A stretch of 64,000 nucleotides of DNA. Source: Pseudomonas sp. MWU13-2100. GTDB lineage: Bacteria; Pseudomonadota; Gammaproteobacteria; Pseudomonadales; Pseudomonadaceae. Under the pieces are notes generated by a model. That model saw nothing but the letters and a program-made list of their open reading frames with translations. It did not search any database and was not told where the DNA came from. The stretch is from the NCBI RefSeq assembly GCF_023242365.1, contig NZ_JALLIX010000039.1:1-64000 (forward strand), read 5' to 3'. Numbering within the stretch: position 1 is the stretch's first letter; each line of letters starts with the position of its first letter. A program made the translations under genes and the position numbers. Shown here piece after piece: positions 35,082 to 42,527 of this stretch.

Positions 35082-36263
35082 ATGAACTTGAACACCACCC
35101 GGGCCTTGCGCTCATTGACCCCGCTGGCGCTGTTGGGCGCCCTATCCACGCCCGCGATGGCGATCCAGGTCACCGACAACCTGGACATCGGCGGCGCCAT
35201 CCGCTATCGCTGGGACTACGCGCCGGATCGCGATATCCAGAAGTTCAACTTCGACACCGCGTTCATCACCGCCAAGTACAACTCCGACACCTGGATCGCC
35301 GCCGCCAAGTACCGTTTCTACGGACGCTCCTACCCCTACCAGTACACCGATCGCATCGGCGCGGTGCAGTTCGCCGAGACCGCCTGGGTCGGCTATAAAT
35401 TCAACCCGGACCAGCAGGTGCAGGTCGGCCTTAACCAGATTCCATTCGGCCTGCAACCCTACTTCGGCAGCACCTTCTATGAAACCCTGGGCAACGTGGT
35501 CGGCCTGGAAGACGTGGAACAGGTCGGCGCCAAGTACATCCAGCAGAGCGGCGACTGGAACCTGCAAGCCGGCTTCTACCTGCGCCCGGCCCTGCAAGGG
35601 CGTGGCACCAGCAACGGCGACACCTACTCCAGCGTGGTCTCCCGGGCCGACAGCTATGTGACCGATGGCAGCAACAACCAGGAGCACAACACCGCGGTGG
35701 TGCGCCTGGCCAAAGCCATGCAACTGGGTAACTGGAAGTCCGAGGTGGGGATCTCGGGCCTGACCTCGACCCTGGAGAACCGCGACACCCGCGAAGACGG
35801 CCGGCGCAATGCCGTGGCCATCCACTACCTGGGCAAGGACGGTCCGTGGGGCCTGCAATTGCAGGCGGCGCGCCAGCAGATGTCACCACGCAATCCCGGC
35901 AGCAACGAGGTGGTGACCTTCGGTGGCTATGACGGCACCTTCAACGTCGCCAGCCGCGGTAACCTCTACGTCGCCGACTTGAGCTACGACGTCGACGGCA
36001 AATACCTGCTCGACCAGATCAGCGGGATCAAGCTGTACGCCAACTACAGCGCGTTCGACAAATCGGCGGACGACTTCAAGACCTCCCAGCGCCTGATCCT
36101 CGGCACCTCGTTTTCGCTGAGCAAATTCTGGGTCGCCACCGAATGGCTGATCGGCAAGAACGATCCTTACATCGGGGGCAGCAGCTATACCCAGAGCCTC
36201 GCGGCCGGTGGTACCGATCTCTGGAAAAACCAGTTGTATGTGAACATCGGTTATTACTTCTGA
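35082..36263 (+). CDS. Outer-membrane porin linked to the ABC importer
   Basis: This 393-residue protein has a signal peptide ending ALSTPAMA (about residue 24), alternating amphipathic strands throughout, and a C-terminal aromatic strand ending NIGYYF, the assembly signal of outer-membrane beta-barrels. It looks like a carbohydrate/anion-type porin (OprP/DcaP-like group) rather than OprD; the exact family is uncertain. Because it follows the ABC genes in the same direction after 139 bases, it probably admits the same compound through the outer membrane. Confidence 0.7.
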   Translation: MNLNTTRALRSLTPLALLGALSTPAMAIQVTDNLDIGGAIRYRWDYAPDRDIQKFNFDTAFITAKYNSDTWIAAAKYRFYGRSYPYQYTDRIGAVQFAETAWVGYKFNPDQQVQVGLNQIPFGLQPYFGSTFYETLGNVVGLEDVEQVGAKYIQQSGDWNLQAGFYLRPALQGRGTSNGDTYSSVVSRADSYVTDGSNNQEHNTAVVRLAKAMQLGNWKSEVGISGLTSTLENRDTREDGRRNAVAIHYLGKDGPWGLQLQAARQQMSPRNPGSNEVVTFGGYDGTFNVASRGNLYVADLSYDVDGKYLLDQISGIKLYANYSAFDKSADDFKTSQRLILGTSFSLSKFWVATEWLIGKNDPYIGGSSYTQSLAAGGTDLWKNQLYVNIGYYF

Positions 36264-36277
36264 TTGTTCTGCCTGAT

Positions 36278-36359
36278 GTGGAGCTGGCTTGCCAGCGATG
36301 AGGCCGGTGAGTCTTGCGCCGTCTGTTCAGCCTTCATCGCCAGCAAGTCGGCTGCCACA
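36278..36359. repeat. REP-type palindrome
   Basis: GTGGAGCTGGCTTGCCAGCG starts the element and CGCCAGCAAGTCGGCTGCCAC ends it, flanking GATGAGGC/CTTCATCG arms. It lies in the 348-base gap between the porin and the next LysR gene. Confidence 0.65.
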
Positions 36360-36389
36360 TATCACCTGCTCATTTCATTGCGCATCTTT

Positions 36390-36421
36390 GTGGGAGAGCA
36401 CCTGGGCTCTCCCACCTTTTT
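36390..36421 (+). terminator. Rho-independent terminator of the importer/porin operon
   Basis: GTGGGAGAGC (36390-36399) pairs perfectly with GCTCTCCCAC (36405-36414) around a five-base loop, followed by CTTTTTCC. It lies 127 bases after the porin stop and before the next LysR gene. Confidence 0.75.
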
Positions 36422-36611
36422 CCATTCCCGACGTTTTTTTTCACTCACTCCCGTCAAGCAATGCTTGCATCGTCCCCCCGCTGATAGTCAGATATCCCCT
36501 ACAGAAAAAACACTTCCGAGAACAACAATAAACCGACTCCGCACTGGTCGACCCCGTGCTTCAACACGGTGTTTTCAAGGTGTGTGCCAGCCGGCCCGGA
36601 GTATCCATTTC

Positions 36612-37487
36612 ATGCGTCAACTGCCCTCGCTGAACATGCTCCGCGTGTTCGAGGAAGTCGCCCGGCATCGCAGCTTCAGCCAGGCCGCCGCGTCCCTGAA
36701 CGTCACCCAGGGCGCGGTCAGCCGACAGATCAAGCAACTGGAGGATTATCTCGGCGTCGCGCTGTTCGTGCGCACGCCCCGGGGCTTGTCGCTGACCGAA
36801 TCGGGAACGGCCCTGGCCCCTCGGTTGGGCGATGCCTTCGACCATGTCGAGCGCGCCCTGCAAGCCGTGCGCGTACCCAACCTGCGCCAGCGCCTGCGTA
36901 TCCTCGCGCCACCGACCTGGGCCACCCGCTGGCTGTCGGCGCACCTGCGGGCGTTCTGCCAGCGCTACCCTGATATCAGCCTCAGCGTAACCAACCAGGC
37001 CAGTCATGACAGCCTGGCCGAGGTCGACTGCCAGATCCGTTTCGGCCTGGAGGCGGCGGCGCATTGCAGCAGCCAACTGCTGGTGATGGAGCGACATATT
37101 GCCGTGGCGAGCCCGGAGTTGTTCGAACACGGCGAGGCGCCGGACCTGCGCCACTCTCCCCTGCTGCATATCCTGCATGACGGCAAGCGTCTCAAGGTCT
37201 GGGAAAACTGGCTGGCGGCCATGGGTCGTGAGGATGTCGATGCCCGGCAAGGACTGGAATTCAGCACATTGGACCAGGTGATCAACACCGCGCTGGCCGG
37301 TGGTGGGCTGGCGGTGATCGATCGGCAGATGATCGTCAGGGAGCTGGCCAATGGCAGCCTGCTGCCCATCACCCCGGTGGAGGTGGTCGGGCCGTATGGC
37401 TATTGGCTGGATGTGGCGAACGACAAGCAGGGACTGTCGAAAGTGCGGCTGTTTACCGAGTGGTTGAGCCTGGTGAGCAATCCCTGA
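36612..37487 (+). CDS. LysR-type regulator (GcvA-like)
   Basis: This 291-residue LysR protein starts MRQLPSLNMLRVFEEVARHRSF with recognition helix VTQGAVSRQIKQLED (about 35-49). The ATG at 36612 was chosen over upstream in-frame codons because the canonical LysR start begins here and a strong terminator lies at 36390. It stands between the importer operon (same strand) and the fae-AKR-ALDH operon (opposite strand, convergent), so it could control either. Confidence 0.8.
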   Translation: MRQLPSLNMLRVFEEVARHRSFSQAAASLNVTQGAVSRQIKQLEDYLGVALFVRTPRGLSLTESGTALAPRLGDAFDHVERALQAVRVPNLRQRLRILAPPTWATRWLSAHLRAFCQRYPDISLSVTNQASHDSLAEVDCQIRFGLEAAAHCSSQLLVMERHIAVASPELFEHGEAPDLRHSPLLHILHDGKRLKVWENWLAAMGREDVDARQGLEFSTLDQVINTALAGGGLAVIDRQMIVRELANGSLLPITPVEVVGPYGYWLDVANDKQGLSKVRLFTEWLSLVSNP

Positions 37488-37507
37488 GTTTTTCAGTGTT
37501 TGTGAGT

Positions 37508-37625
37508 TCCCCTTCGCGGCGGTGCGGCGATCCGACAAGCACCGCTCCCACATCGGAGCCGGGTCGAACACCTGATGTGCAGACGACACAAAACCTGTGG
37601 GAGCGGTGCTTGCCCGCGAAGGGGC
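37508..37625. repeat. REP-type palindrome pair
   Basis: CCCCTTCGCGGCGGTGCGGC with ACCGCTCCCACA forms one inverted unit and CCTGTGGGAGCGGTGCTTGC with CGCGAAGGGGCC the other; the two face each other. It lies between convergent genes and abuts the in-frame tail of the aldehyde dehydrogenase at 37626. Confidence 0.7.
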
Positions 37626-37721
37626 CTACAGGGTCGCCGCCTTCATCGGCTTGACCACCTCAGCGGGCACAACCGCCTCGACCTTGAGCGCCCCACCCCA
37701 CAGGGAAAGACTGGTGGCGTA
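37626..37721 (-). other. Coding-like 31-codon tail in frame after the aldehyde dehydrogenase stop
   Basis: Immediately past the TGA of the aldehyde dehydrogenase the same frame stays open for 31 codons to TAG at 37626-37628. The translation ends VVPAEVVKPMKAATL and uses high-GC codons like those of neighbouring genes. It has no start codon early and is best read as a gene remnant or chance; stop-codon readthrough would append it to the dehydrogenase. Confidence 0.3.
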
Positions 37722-39155
37722 TCAGAGACCGCCCATCAACAGATATTTGATTTCCAGATAGTCGTCCAGGCCATAGTGCGAACCTTCACGTCCCAGGCCC
37801 GATTCCTTGATGCCACCAAACGGCGCCACTTCGGTGGAGATAATCCCTTCGTTGATCCCCACCATCCCGGCCTCCAGACCCTCGGCCATGCGCCAGACGC
37901 GGCCGATATCGCGGCTGTAGAAATACGCCGAGAGCCCGAACGGCGTGTCATTGGCCCGACGCAATACCTCGGCCTCGTCCTTGAAGCGGAAGCACGCCGC
38001 TACCGGACCGAAGGTTTCCTCCTGGGCGATCAGCATGCCGTCGCCGACCTCGGTGAGGATGGTCGGTTCGAAAAAGGTCCCGCCAAGGGCATGCCGACGC
38101 CCGCCGCACAACAGCTTGGCGCCCTTCTCCAACGCATCGCCGACATGCTGCTCGACCTTGCTCAAGGCCGCGCTGTTGATCAGCGGCCCCTGCTCGGTCT
38201 CGCCGTCCAGCGCATGGCCGACCCGCAGGGCCTTGACCGCCTCCGCCAGCTTGGCGGTGAAGGCCTCGTACACACCGTCCTGGATAAAGAAGCGGTTCAC
38301 GCAGACACAGGTCTGCCCGGTATTACGGAACTTCGACGCCATCGCGCCCTTCACCGCCGCGTCCAGGTCGGCGTCGTCGAAGACGATAAACGGAGCGTTG
38401 CCGCCCAGCTCCAGCGAGACCTTTTTCAAGGTGTCGGCGGCCTGGCGCATCAGCAGCTTGCCGGTGCGGGTCGAGCCGGTGAACGACAGCTTGCGCACCA
38501 CCGATGAGGCTTGCAGCGCGCCGCCGATAGCTACCGCATCGCCGGACACGACGTTGAACACACCGGCCGGGATCCCCGCCTCTTCCGCCAGTACCGCCAG
38601 GGCAAAGGCCGACAGCGGCGTCTCCTCCGAAGGCTTGAGAATCATCGTGCAACCGGCGGCCAGGGCCGGGCCGACCTTGCGCGTGACCATCGCCAGCGGG
38701 AAGTTCCACGGGGTGATCGCCGCGACCACGCCGATGGCTTCCTTGGTGACGATGATCCGCGCATCGGCCTTGTGGCTCGGGATCACATCGCCATAGGCAC
38801 GCTTGGCCTCTTCACCGAACCACTCGAGGAAACTGGCGGCATAGACCACTTCGCCCATGGCCTCGGCCAGTGGCTTACCCTGCTCGCGACTGAGCAAGCC
38901 GGCGAGCTCGCGCTGATTGCTCAACATCAATTCGCTCCAGCGCTTGAGGCGCACGCTGCGCTCCTTGGCGGTCAGCTTGCGCCAGGCCGGCAAGGCGCGC
39001 TCGGCGGCGGCAATCGCCAGGTTGGTTTCCTCGCCGCCGTCGCGTTGGACATGGACGATCAACTCGCCATTGGCCGGGTTCAGCACCGGATAAGTGGCTC
39101 CGCCGCTGGACCATTGGCCGTCGATGTAGTGACCGGTACGGATCAACTCGCTCAT
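37722..39155 (-). CDS. Succinate-semialdehyde dehydrogenase-type aldehyde dehydrogenase
   Basis: This 477-residue ALDH has the GabD-type active-site stretch GQTCVCVNRFFIQ, the general-base region SLELGGNAPFIVFDDADLD, and the NAD(P) loop TPWNFPLAMVTRKVGPALAAG. The ATG at 39155 overlaps the stop of the aldo/keto reductase gene by four bases (ATGA), so the two are translationally coupled. In this operon (fae, reductase, dehydrogenase) it would oxidise a semialdehyde or other aldehyde. A second CVCV cysteine near the catalytic one is usual for GabD enzymes. Confidence 0.82.
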   Translation of the reverse strand: MSELIRTGHYIDGQWSSGGATYPVLNPANGELIVHVQRDGGEETNLAIAAAERALPAWRKLTAKERSVRLKRWSELMLSNQRELAGLLSREQGKPLAEAMGEVVYAASFLEWFGEEAKRAYGDVIPSHKADARIIVTKEAIGVVAAITPWNFPLAMVTRKVGPALAAGCTMILKPSEETPLSAFALAVLAEEAGIPAGVFNVVSGDAVAIGGALQASSVVRKLSFTGSTRTGKLLMRQAADTLKKVSLELGGNAPFIVFDDADLDAAVKGAMASKFRNTGQTCVCVNRFFIQDGVYEAFTAKLAEAVKALRVGHALDGETEQGPLINSAALSKVEQHVGDALEKGAKLLCGGRRHALGGTFFEPTILTEVGDGMLIAQEETFGPVAACFRFKDEAEVLRRANDTPFGLSAYFYSRDIGRVWRMAEGLEAGMVGINEGIISTEVAPFGGIKESGLGREGSHYGLDDYLEIKYLLMGGL

Positions 39156-40186
39156 GCCATGGCCTCGGTCAGGGTGAAGGCTTCCTGGGCCGGACGAGCC
39201 GAGCGCAGGATACGTTTGCCGGCGGTGTAATCGTTGATCACATCGCACGGGGTGTAGTTGCGTTCCAGCTCGTACAGCTCGTCGGCGTCCAGGCGGGTCT
39301 CCAGGGCCGCCAGGGCACTGTCGAACTGCTCGGTGGTGTCGGCGCCCACCAGCATGCAATCCACGCCCGGGTGATTGACCACCCAGGCCTGGGCGATCTG
39401 CGCATTGGAGACCCCGCGACGGCGGGCGACACGCTGCACCGAATGGGCGATTTCAAAGGAGGCTTCATCGCTATACATCTGCTGGGTGAAAAAGTCGGTC
39501 TGGTTGCGGGTCGACTGCGCATCGCCGGTCAACAGGCCACGGGCCAGCGGGCTGAACACCGAGACGCCGAGGCCCTGGTCACGGCAGAACGGCAGCATCT
39601 CGCGCTCTTCTTCGCGATAGGCGCAGTTCAGTTGCAGCTGCATGTTGATCGGCTTGACCCAGCCGTTGCGCTCGCAGGCCATGAGGATCTTCGCCAACTG
39701 CCCGGTGAGCATGGTCGAGACCCCGATATAGCGAGCCTTGCCGGAACGCACGATGTCGTTCATGGCACTCATGGTTTCCTCGACCGGGGTGTTCACGTCG
39801 AAGTAATGCAGCATGAAGACATCGACATAGTCCATGTCCAGGCGCTTGAGGGAGGCGTCGATGCTGTCCATGATGTGCTTGCGCGAGTGGCCGCTGGCGT
39901 TGATCCCGCTGCGGGTGCCGTAGCCGACCTTGGTGGTCACCACGATGTCCTCGCGACGGGCCAGGCGCTTGAGGATGCGCCCCACCACCTCCTCGCCGAC
40001 TCCGGCGGAATAGAAGTCCGCGAGGTCAATGAAGTTTACGCCGTTGTCCAGCGCGTGCCTGACGATCGGTTCGCTTTTCTTCTCATCGAAGATCCATGGT
40101 TTCCAGTCCGGCGTGCCCATATTCATGGTGCCGAGGCACAGCTTGGAAACCTGCAGGCCGGAATTGCCCAGACGAATGTATTGCAT
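39152..40186 (-). CDS. Aldo/keto reductase
   Basis: This 344-residue NADPH-dependent AKR has the family start LGNSGLQVSKLCLGTMNMG, and the catalytic set seen as Asp in FIDLADFYS, Tyr in ADFYS, Lys in VVTTKVGYG and His in DVFMLHYFD. It begins 10 bases after the Fae stop and overlaps the ALDH start. It would reduce or, in reverse, form an aldehyde/ketone intermediate. Which carbonyl compound is used is unknown. Confidence 0.82.
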   Translation of the reverse strand: MQYIRLGNSGLQVSKLCLGTMNMGTPDWKPWIFDEKKSEPIVRHALDNGVNFIDLADFYSAGVGEEVVGRILKRLARREDIVVTTKVGYGTRSGINASGHSRKHIMDSIDASLKRLDMDYVDVFMLHYFDVNTPVEETMSAMNDIVRSGKARYIGVSTMLTGQLAKILMACERNGWVKPINMQLQLNCAYREEEREMLPFCRDQGLGVSVFSPLARGLLTGDAQSTRNQTDFFTQQMYSDEASFEIAHSVQRVARRRGVSNAQIAQAWVVNHPGVDCMLVGADTTEQFDSALAALETRLDADELYELERNYTPCDVINDYTAGKRILRSARPAQEAFTLTEAMA

Positions 40187-40196
40187 GGCGCGGACC

Positions 40197-40709
40197 TCAG
40201 GCTTTCGGGGTGTAGAAAGGGTTGGCGATGTGCTCGACCACATCGGCGAGCTGGGCACGCACCGGCAGGCCGGTCAGGGCGGCGCGGATCGCGGTGCGGC
40301 AGGCGTTGTAGTTGTTCAGGTAGACGGCATCGAGGTCATCGCAGGAAGGGTTGACCCAGTTGGCGGTGACGATGGCCCACTCGTCCTCGGCTTCGGCCGG
40401 CAGGCTGCCGTCGAGCAGGGCTTCGAGCACGGCCTTGGCGATCCCGGCCTGGGACGCACCCCAGGTGGCGTTGCCGTGGAAGTCGCTGTCGATGGCGGCC
40501 TTGTTGACGTAGAGGGTCATCGGCTTGACCGGGATATTCGGCTGGGCGATCACCATAAATGGGCAATGCCCCTGGCTCGGCGACGCCAGGCTGTTGGCGA
40601 ACGCCTGGCCGGCCGGACCGTTGCGCGGGCCGATCAGGATATTGATATGGGCAGCGTTCACGCCGGGGCCTTCGAAACCTTCGCCGATGTACAGGTCTTG
40701 TTCTTTCAT
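40197..40709 (-). CDS. Formaldehyde-activating enzyme (Fae) homologue
   Basis: This 170-residue protein matches Fae along its length: N-terminal YIGEGFEGPGVNAAHINILIG with the probable catalytic His21, then SQGHCPFMVIAQPNIPVKPMTLYVNKA (split here by reading) and the helical end with NYNACRTAIRAALTG. Fae condenses formaldehyde with tetrahydromethanopterin in methylotrophs; no H4MPT genes are in this window, and Pseudomonas are not known for this cofactor, so this paralogue may act on another carbonyl or carrier. It is first in an operon with an aldo/keto reductase and an aldehyde dehydrogenase. GAGA gives a weak ribosome binding site before the ATG at 40709. Confidence 0.75.
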   Translation of the reverse strand: MKEQDLYIGEGFEGPGVNAAHINILIGPRNGPAGQAFANSLASPSQGHCPFMVIAQPNIPVKPMTLYVNKAAIDSDFHGNATWGASQAGIAKAVLEALLDGSLPAEAEDEWAIVTANWVNPSCDDLDAVYLNNYNACRTAIRAALTGLPVRAQLADVVEHIANPFYTPKA

Positions 40710-41100
40710 GGGTTTTATCTCGCGGACGCAGGGAATGGAGGGTGATCAGAAACGCGTACGCACCCTGGGGCACGAACGGTCAAAATCGGGAAACGCAGAG
40801 CGCAGCAGGAAGCTGGCGAGGACGCGGCAGTGGGGCTGGGTCATGGTGCAAACGCTCTTTGTTTTTATGAGTGAGCTGGTGTTTGCGCTTTTTTATCACT
40901 GGGGTTGGCGGGGGCTGTAACCATTAAAAGTCATGGAGGCATGAGGTTTAGTCATCCCCCTGAAAACATTCGGCCGATACTCCGAAAAACACCTGACGTC
41001 CAAGCGCGCAATACCCACGGCCCTGTTCGGAGGCTACCTTCGTTTCGGCGTTTCCAGGCCTTGGAATGCTGCGAGCTGACATCGCCCGGAAAACTCCAGG

Positions 41101-41138
41101 CAAAAAAAAGCCCAAGCGGCTGATGGACGCTTGGGGCT
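41101..41138 (-). terminator. Rho-independent terminator, minus strand
   Basis: AGCCCAAGCG (41109-41118) pairs with CGCTTGGGGCT (41128-41138) around a nine-base loop. On the minus strand the stem is followed by TTTTTTTT (41108-41101). No annotated minus-strand gene lies just upstream, which suggests a small transcript or attenuator. Confidence 0.75.
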
Positions 41139-41170
41139 AAAAAATGCATAAACCGTGGTAGGTGAACGCC
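41101..41170 (-). ncRNA. Candidate short minus-strand transcript ending at a strong terminator
   Basis: On the minus strand a TTGTTA (41205-41200) and TAATAT (41181-41176) pair with an 18-base spacer predicts a start near 41170. The product would end about 70 bases later at the hairpin AGCCCCAAGCG/CGCTTGGGCT plus eight T. An alternative reading is a leader peptide: GAGG then ATG at 41177 opens a frame of 47 codons that runs through the terminator hairpin (MVRRSPTTVYAFFSPKRP), as in attenuators, but then the predicted -10 would overlap the start codon. The family is not recognised. Confidence 0.3.
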
Positions 41171-41409
41171 GAACCATATTACCTCACTGCGACAATCTGT
41201 AACAAGATGCTTTTCGGATTCTTATTGACATAAGCCCTTCAATAGCCACATGTTTTTCATGGCTTGGCGTGAACCAGAATGGGGCACAAACAGTGTTCTT
41301 TATTCCAGAAAGAAGCGGTGGACCGATTTGATATCACCGACAACAGTATTTGCTTCGCTAACCGCGGACGGCGACAATTGTCGCTCCATTTTCTTTCGAG
41401 GTTTGCAAC

Positions 41410-41757
41410 ATGCGTAAAGCACTTACCGTCCTGGCTCTCAGCGCCCTGTTTGCCCAAGGCGCCATGGCGGCGGGCGGCACACAGGCCGCGGTCGGCGGTG
41501 GTCTGGGCGGCGCCCTGGGCAACGTCTTGGGCCAGAAGATGGGCGGCAGCACCGGCGCAGCCGTCGGTGCGGGCCTGGGTGGCGCGGCCGGTGGCGCGGT
41601 TTCAGCCAAGAAAGGCAAGAAAACCAAAGCCGCCATCGGCGGTGGCCTCGGCGCAGCCGGCGGTTCGCTGCTGGGCAACCAGTTGGGCGGCAAGACCGGA
41701 GCAGCCATCGGTGCCGGCCTCGGCGGCGCAGCCGGCGGTGCCCTGGGCGGCAAGTAA
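41410..41757 (+). CDS. Exported glycine-zipper protein
   Basis: This 115-residue protein has a signal peptide (MRKALTVLALSALFAQGAMA) and then consists of glycine-zipper repeats. The mature part is an internal duplication: GGGLGGALGNVLGQKMGGS TGAA-type unit followed, after the basic stretch KKGKKTK, by GGGLGAAGGSLLGNQLGGK with the same GAGLGGAAGGA ending. Such YMGG/glycine-zipper proteins often insert in membranes or form oligomers. It is monocistronic, ending at a terminator hairpin at 41772. Confidence 0.75.
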   Translation: MRKALTVLALSALFAQGAMAAGGTQAAVGGGLGGALGNVLGQKMGGSTGAAVGAGLGGAAGGAVSAKKGKKTKAAIGGGLGAAGGSLLGNQLGGKTGAAIGAGLGGAAGGALGGK

Positions 41758-41771
41758 AATCACGCGCTCAT

Positions 41772-41802
41772 TGTAGGAGCCGACTGGCTCCTACACGTTT
41801 TG
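41772..41802 (+). terminator. Hairpin terminator after the glycine-zipper gene
   Basis: TGTAGGAGCC (41772-41781) and GGCTCCTACA (41786-41795) form a perfect ten-base stem with a four-base loop, followed by CGTTTTG. The stem is REP-like in sequence (GTAGGAGCC) but sits at the proper place for a terminator. Confidence 0.65.
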
Positions 41803-41956
41803 CGGTATTTTCCAGTTCCCATTGCCTTTGCCCAGTATCGATCACGCTGATATCCGCTATCGGCAAGGATCCGTTCTACTGGCACCGGTACCGTTCGTAA
41901 AATGGCGCCACTGCCTCACTACCGTCAGGTGAGGGGATGTCTTTCCGGAGACCGCC

Positions 41957-42238
41957 ATGAAATACCTTCTGTTTGTCCTGCTCTCGCTGTTCAGCCTGGT
42001 TGCCAGCGCTCAAGGCGATGCAAGCACTACTCCCCAAGGCCAGGGTGCAACAGCCAGCGCCAACGCCGAACCCTATGATTATTCCGAAGACCTCGACATC
42101 GCCAAGGCCGTGCGCGCCGACAGTGCCGCCGCGTCCGATTGTGGCCCGGTGCAGGGGCATGTGATCTACGTCGACCCCCAGGGCGTACGCCACGAACTGA
42201 ACTTCATTCGCCTGGGCAATGCTTGCCAGCACGGCTGA
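41957..42238 (+). CDS. DUF2790-family small exported protein
   Basis: This 93-residue protein has a signal peptide (MKYLLFVLLSLFSLVASA) and a mature part with the DUF2790 pattern: YDYSEDLDIAKAV, a Cys (SDCGPV), VIYVDPQGVRHELNFIRLGNAC. The two cysteines may form a disulfide. The family is common and often multicopy in Pseudomonas; its function is unknown, though some members respond to copper. GGAG lies at 41946 before the ATG. Confidence 0.78.
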   Translation: MKYLLFVLLSLFSLVASAQGDASTTPQGQGATASANAEPYDYSEDLDIAKAVRADSAAASDCGPVQGHVIYVDPQGVRHELNFIRLGNACQHG

Positions 42239-42259
42239 TCAGCCGCCCGATGCAAGACA

Positions 42260-42342
42260 CAAGCCGGCTTGCTGGCGATGAGGCCCGCACGTCCTGCGTC
42301 GACTATCCGACCGTCCTCGCCGGCAAGCCGGCTCCCACAAGG
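42260..42342. repeat. REP-type palindrome
   Basis: AAGCCGGCTTGCTGGCGATG at the left and CGCCGGCAAGCCGGCTCCCAC at the right form inverted arms around AGGCCCGCACG. It lies just after the DUF2790 gene, in the 289-base gap before hxlR. Confidence 0.7.
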
Positions 42343-42431
42343 TTGGGCGGCGCTCCCAAGATCCCATGTCCCCGTGTGACCCCGTCCTGCACAAATCTCC
42401 CCTCCGCCCTCCTGATCCCCCGTCTGAAAAT

Positions 42432-42503
42432 ACTTGCAAGGAGTGACTTGCAAATTGAAAGTCGCCAATATACATTGCAGTCATAATATTACACCCGTAA
42501 TAC
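42432..42503 (+). promoter_or_regulatory. Promoter region with direct repeats upstream of the HxlR gene
   Basis: ACTTGCAA occurs at 42432-42439 and again at 42446-42453 (period 14), and a related ACATTGCAG at 42472-42480. Two overlapping sigma-70-like promoters fit: TTGCAA (42448) - 17 - TACATT (42471), and TTGCAG (42475) - 17 - TAATAC (42498-42503). HxlR-family regulators are known to bind direct repeats, so autoregulation is plausible. Confidence 0.5.
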
Positions 42504-42527
42504 CAGGCACATTACGAGGCCCTGACG

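Larger units (their letters stand above)
40710..41409. other. 700-base intergenic region with terminator and small ORFs
   Basis: Between the Fae start (minus) and the glycine-zipper gene (plus). On the minus strand a 32-residue ORF runs 40844-40746 (MTQPHCRVLASFLLRS at its start) just upstream of fae; its ribosome binding site is weak. A strong minus-strand terminator lies at 41101-41138. The part 41200-41409 holds the promoter of the plus-strand gene. No other gene is seen. Confidence 0.45.
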
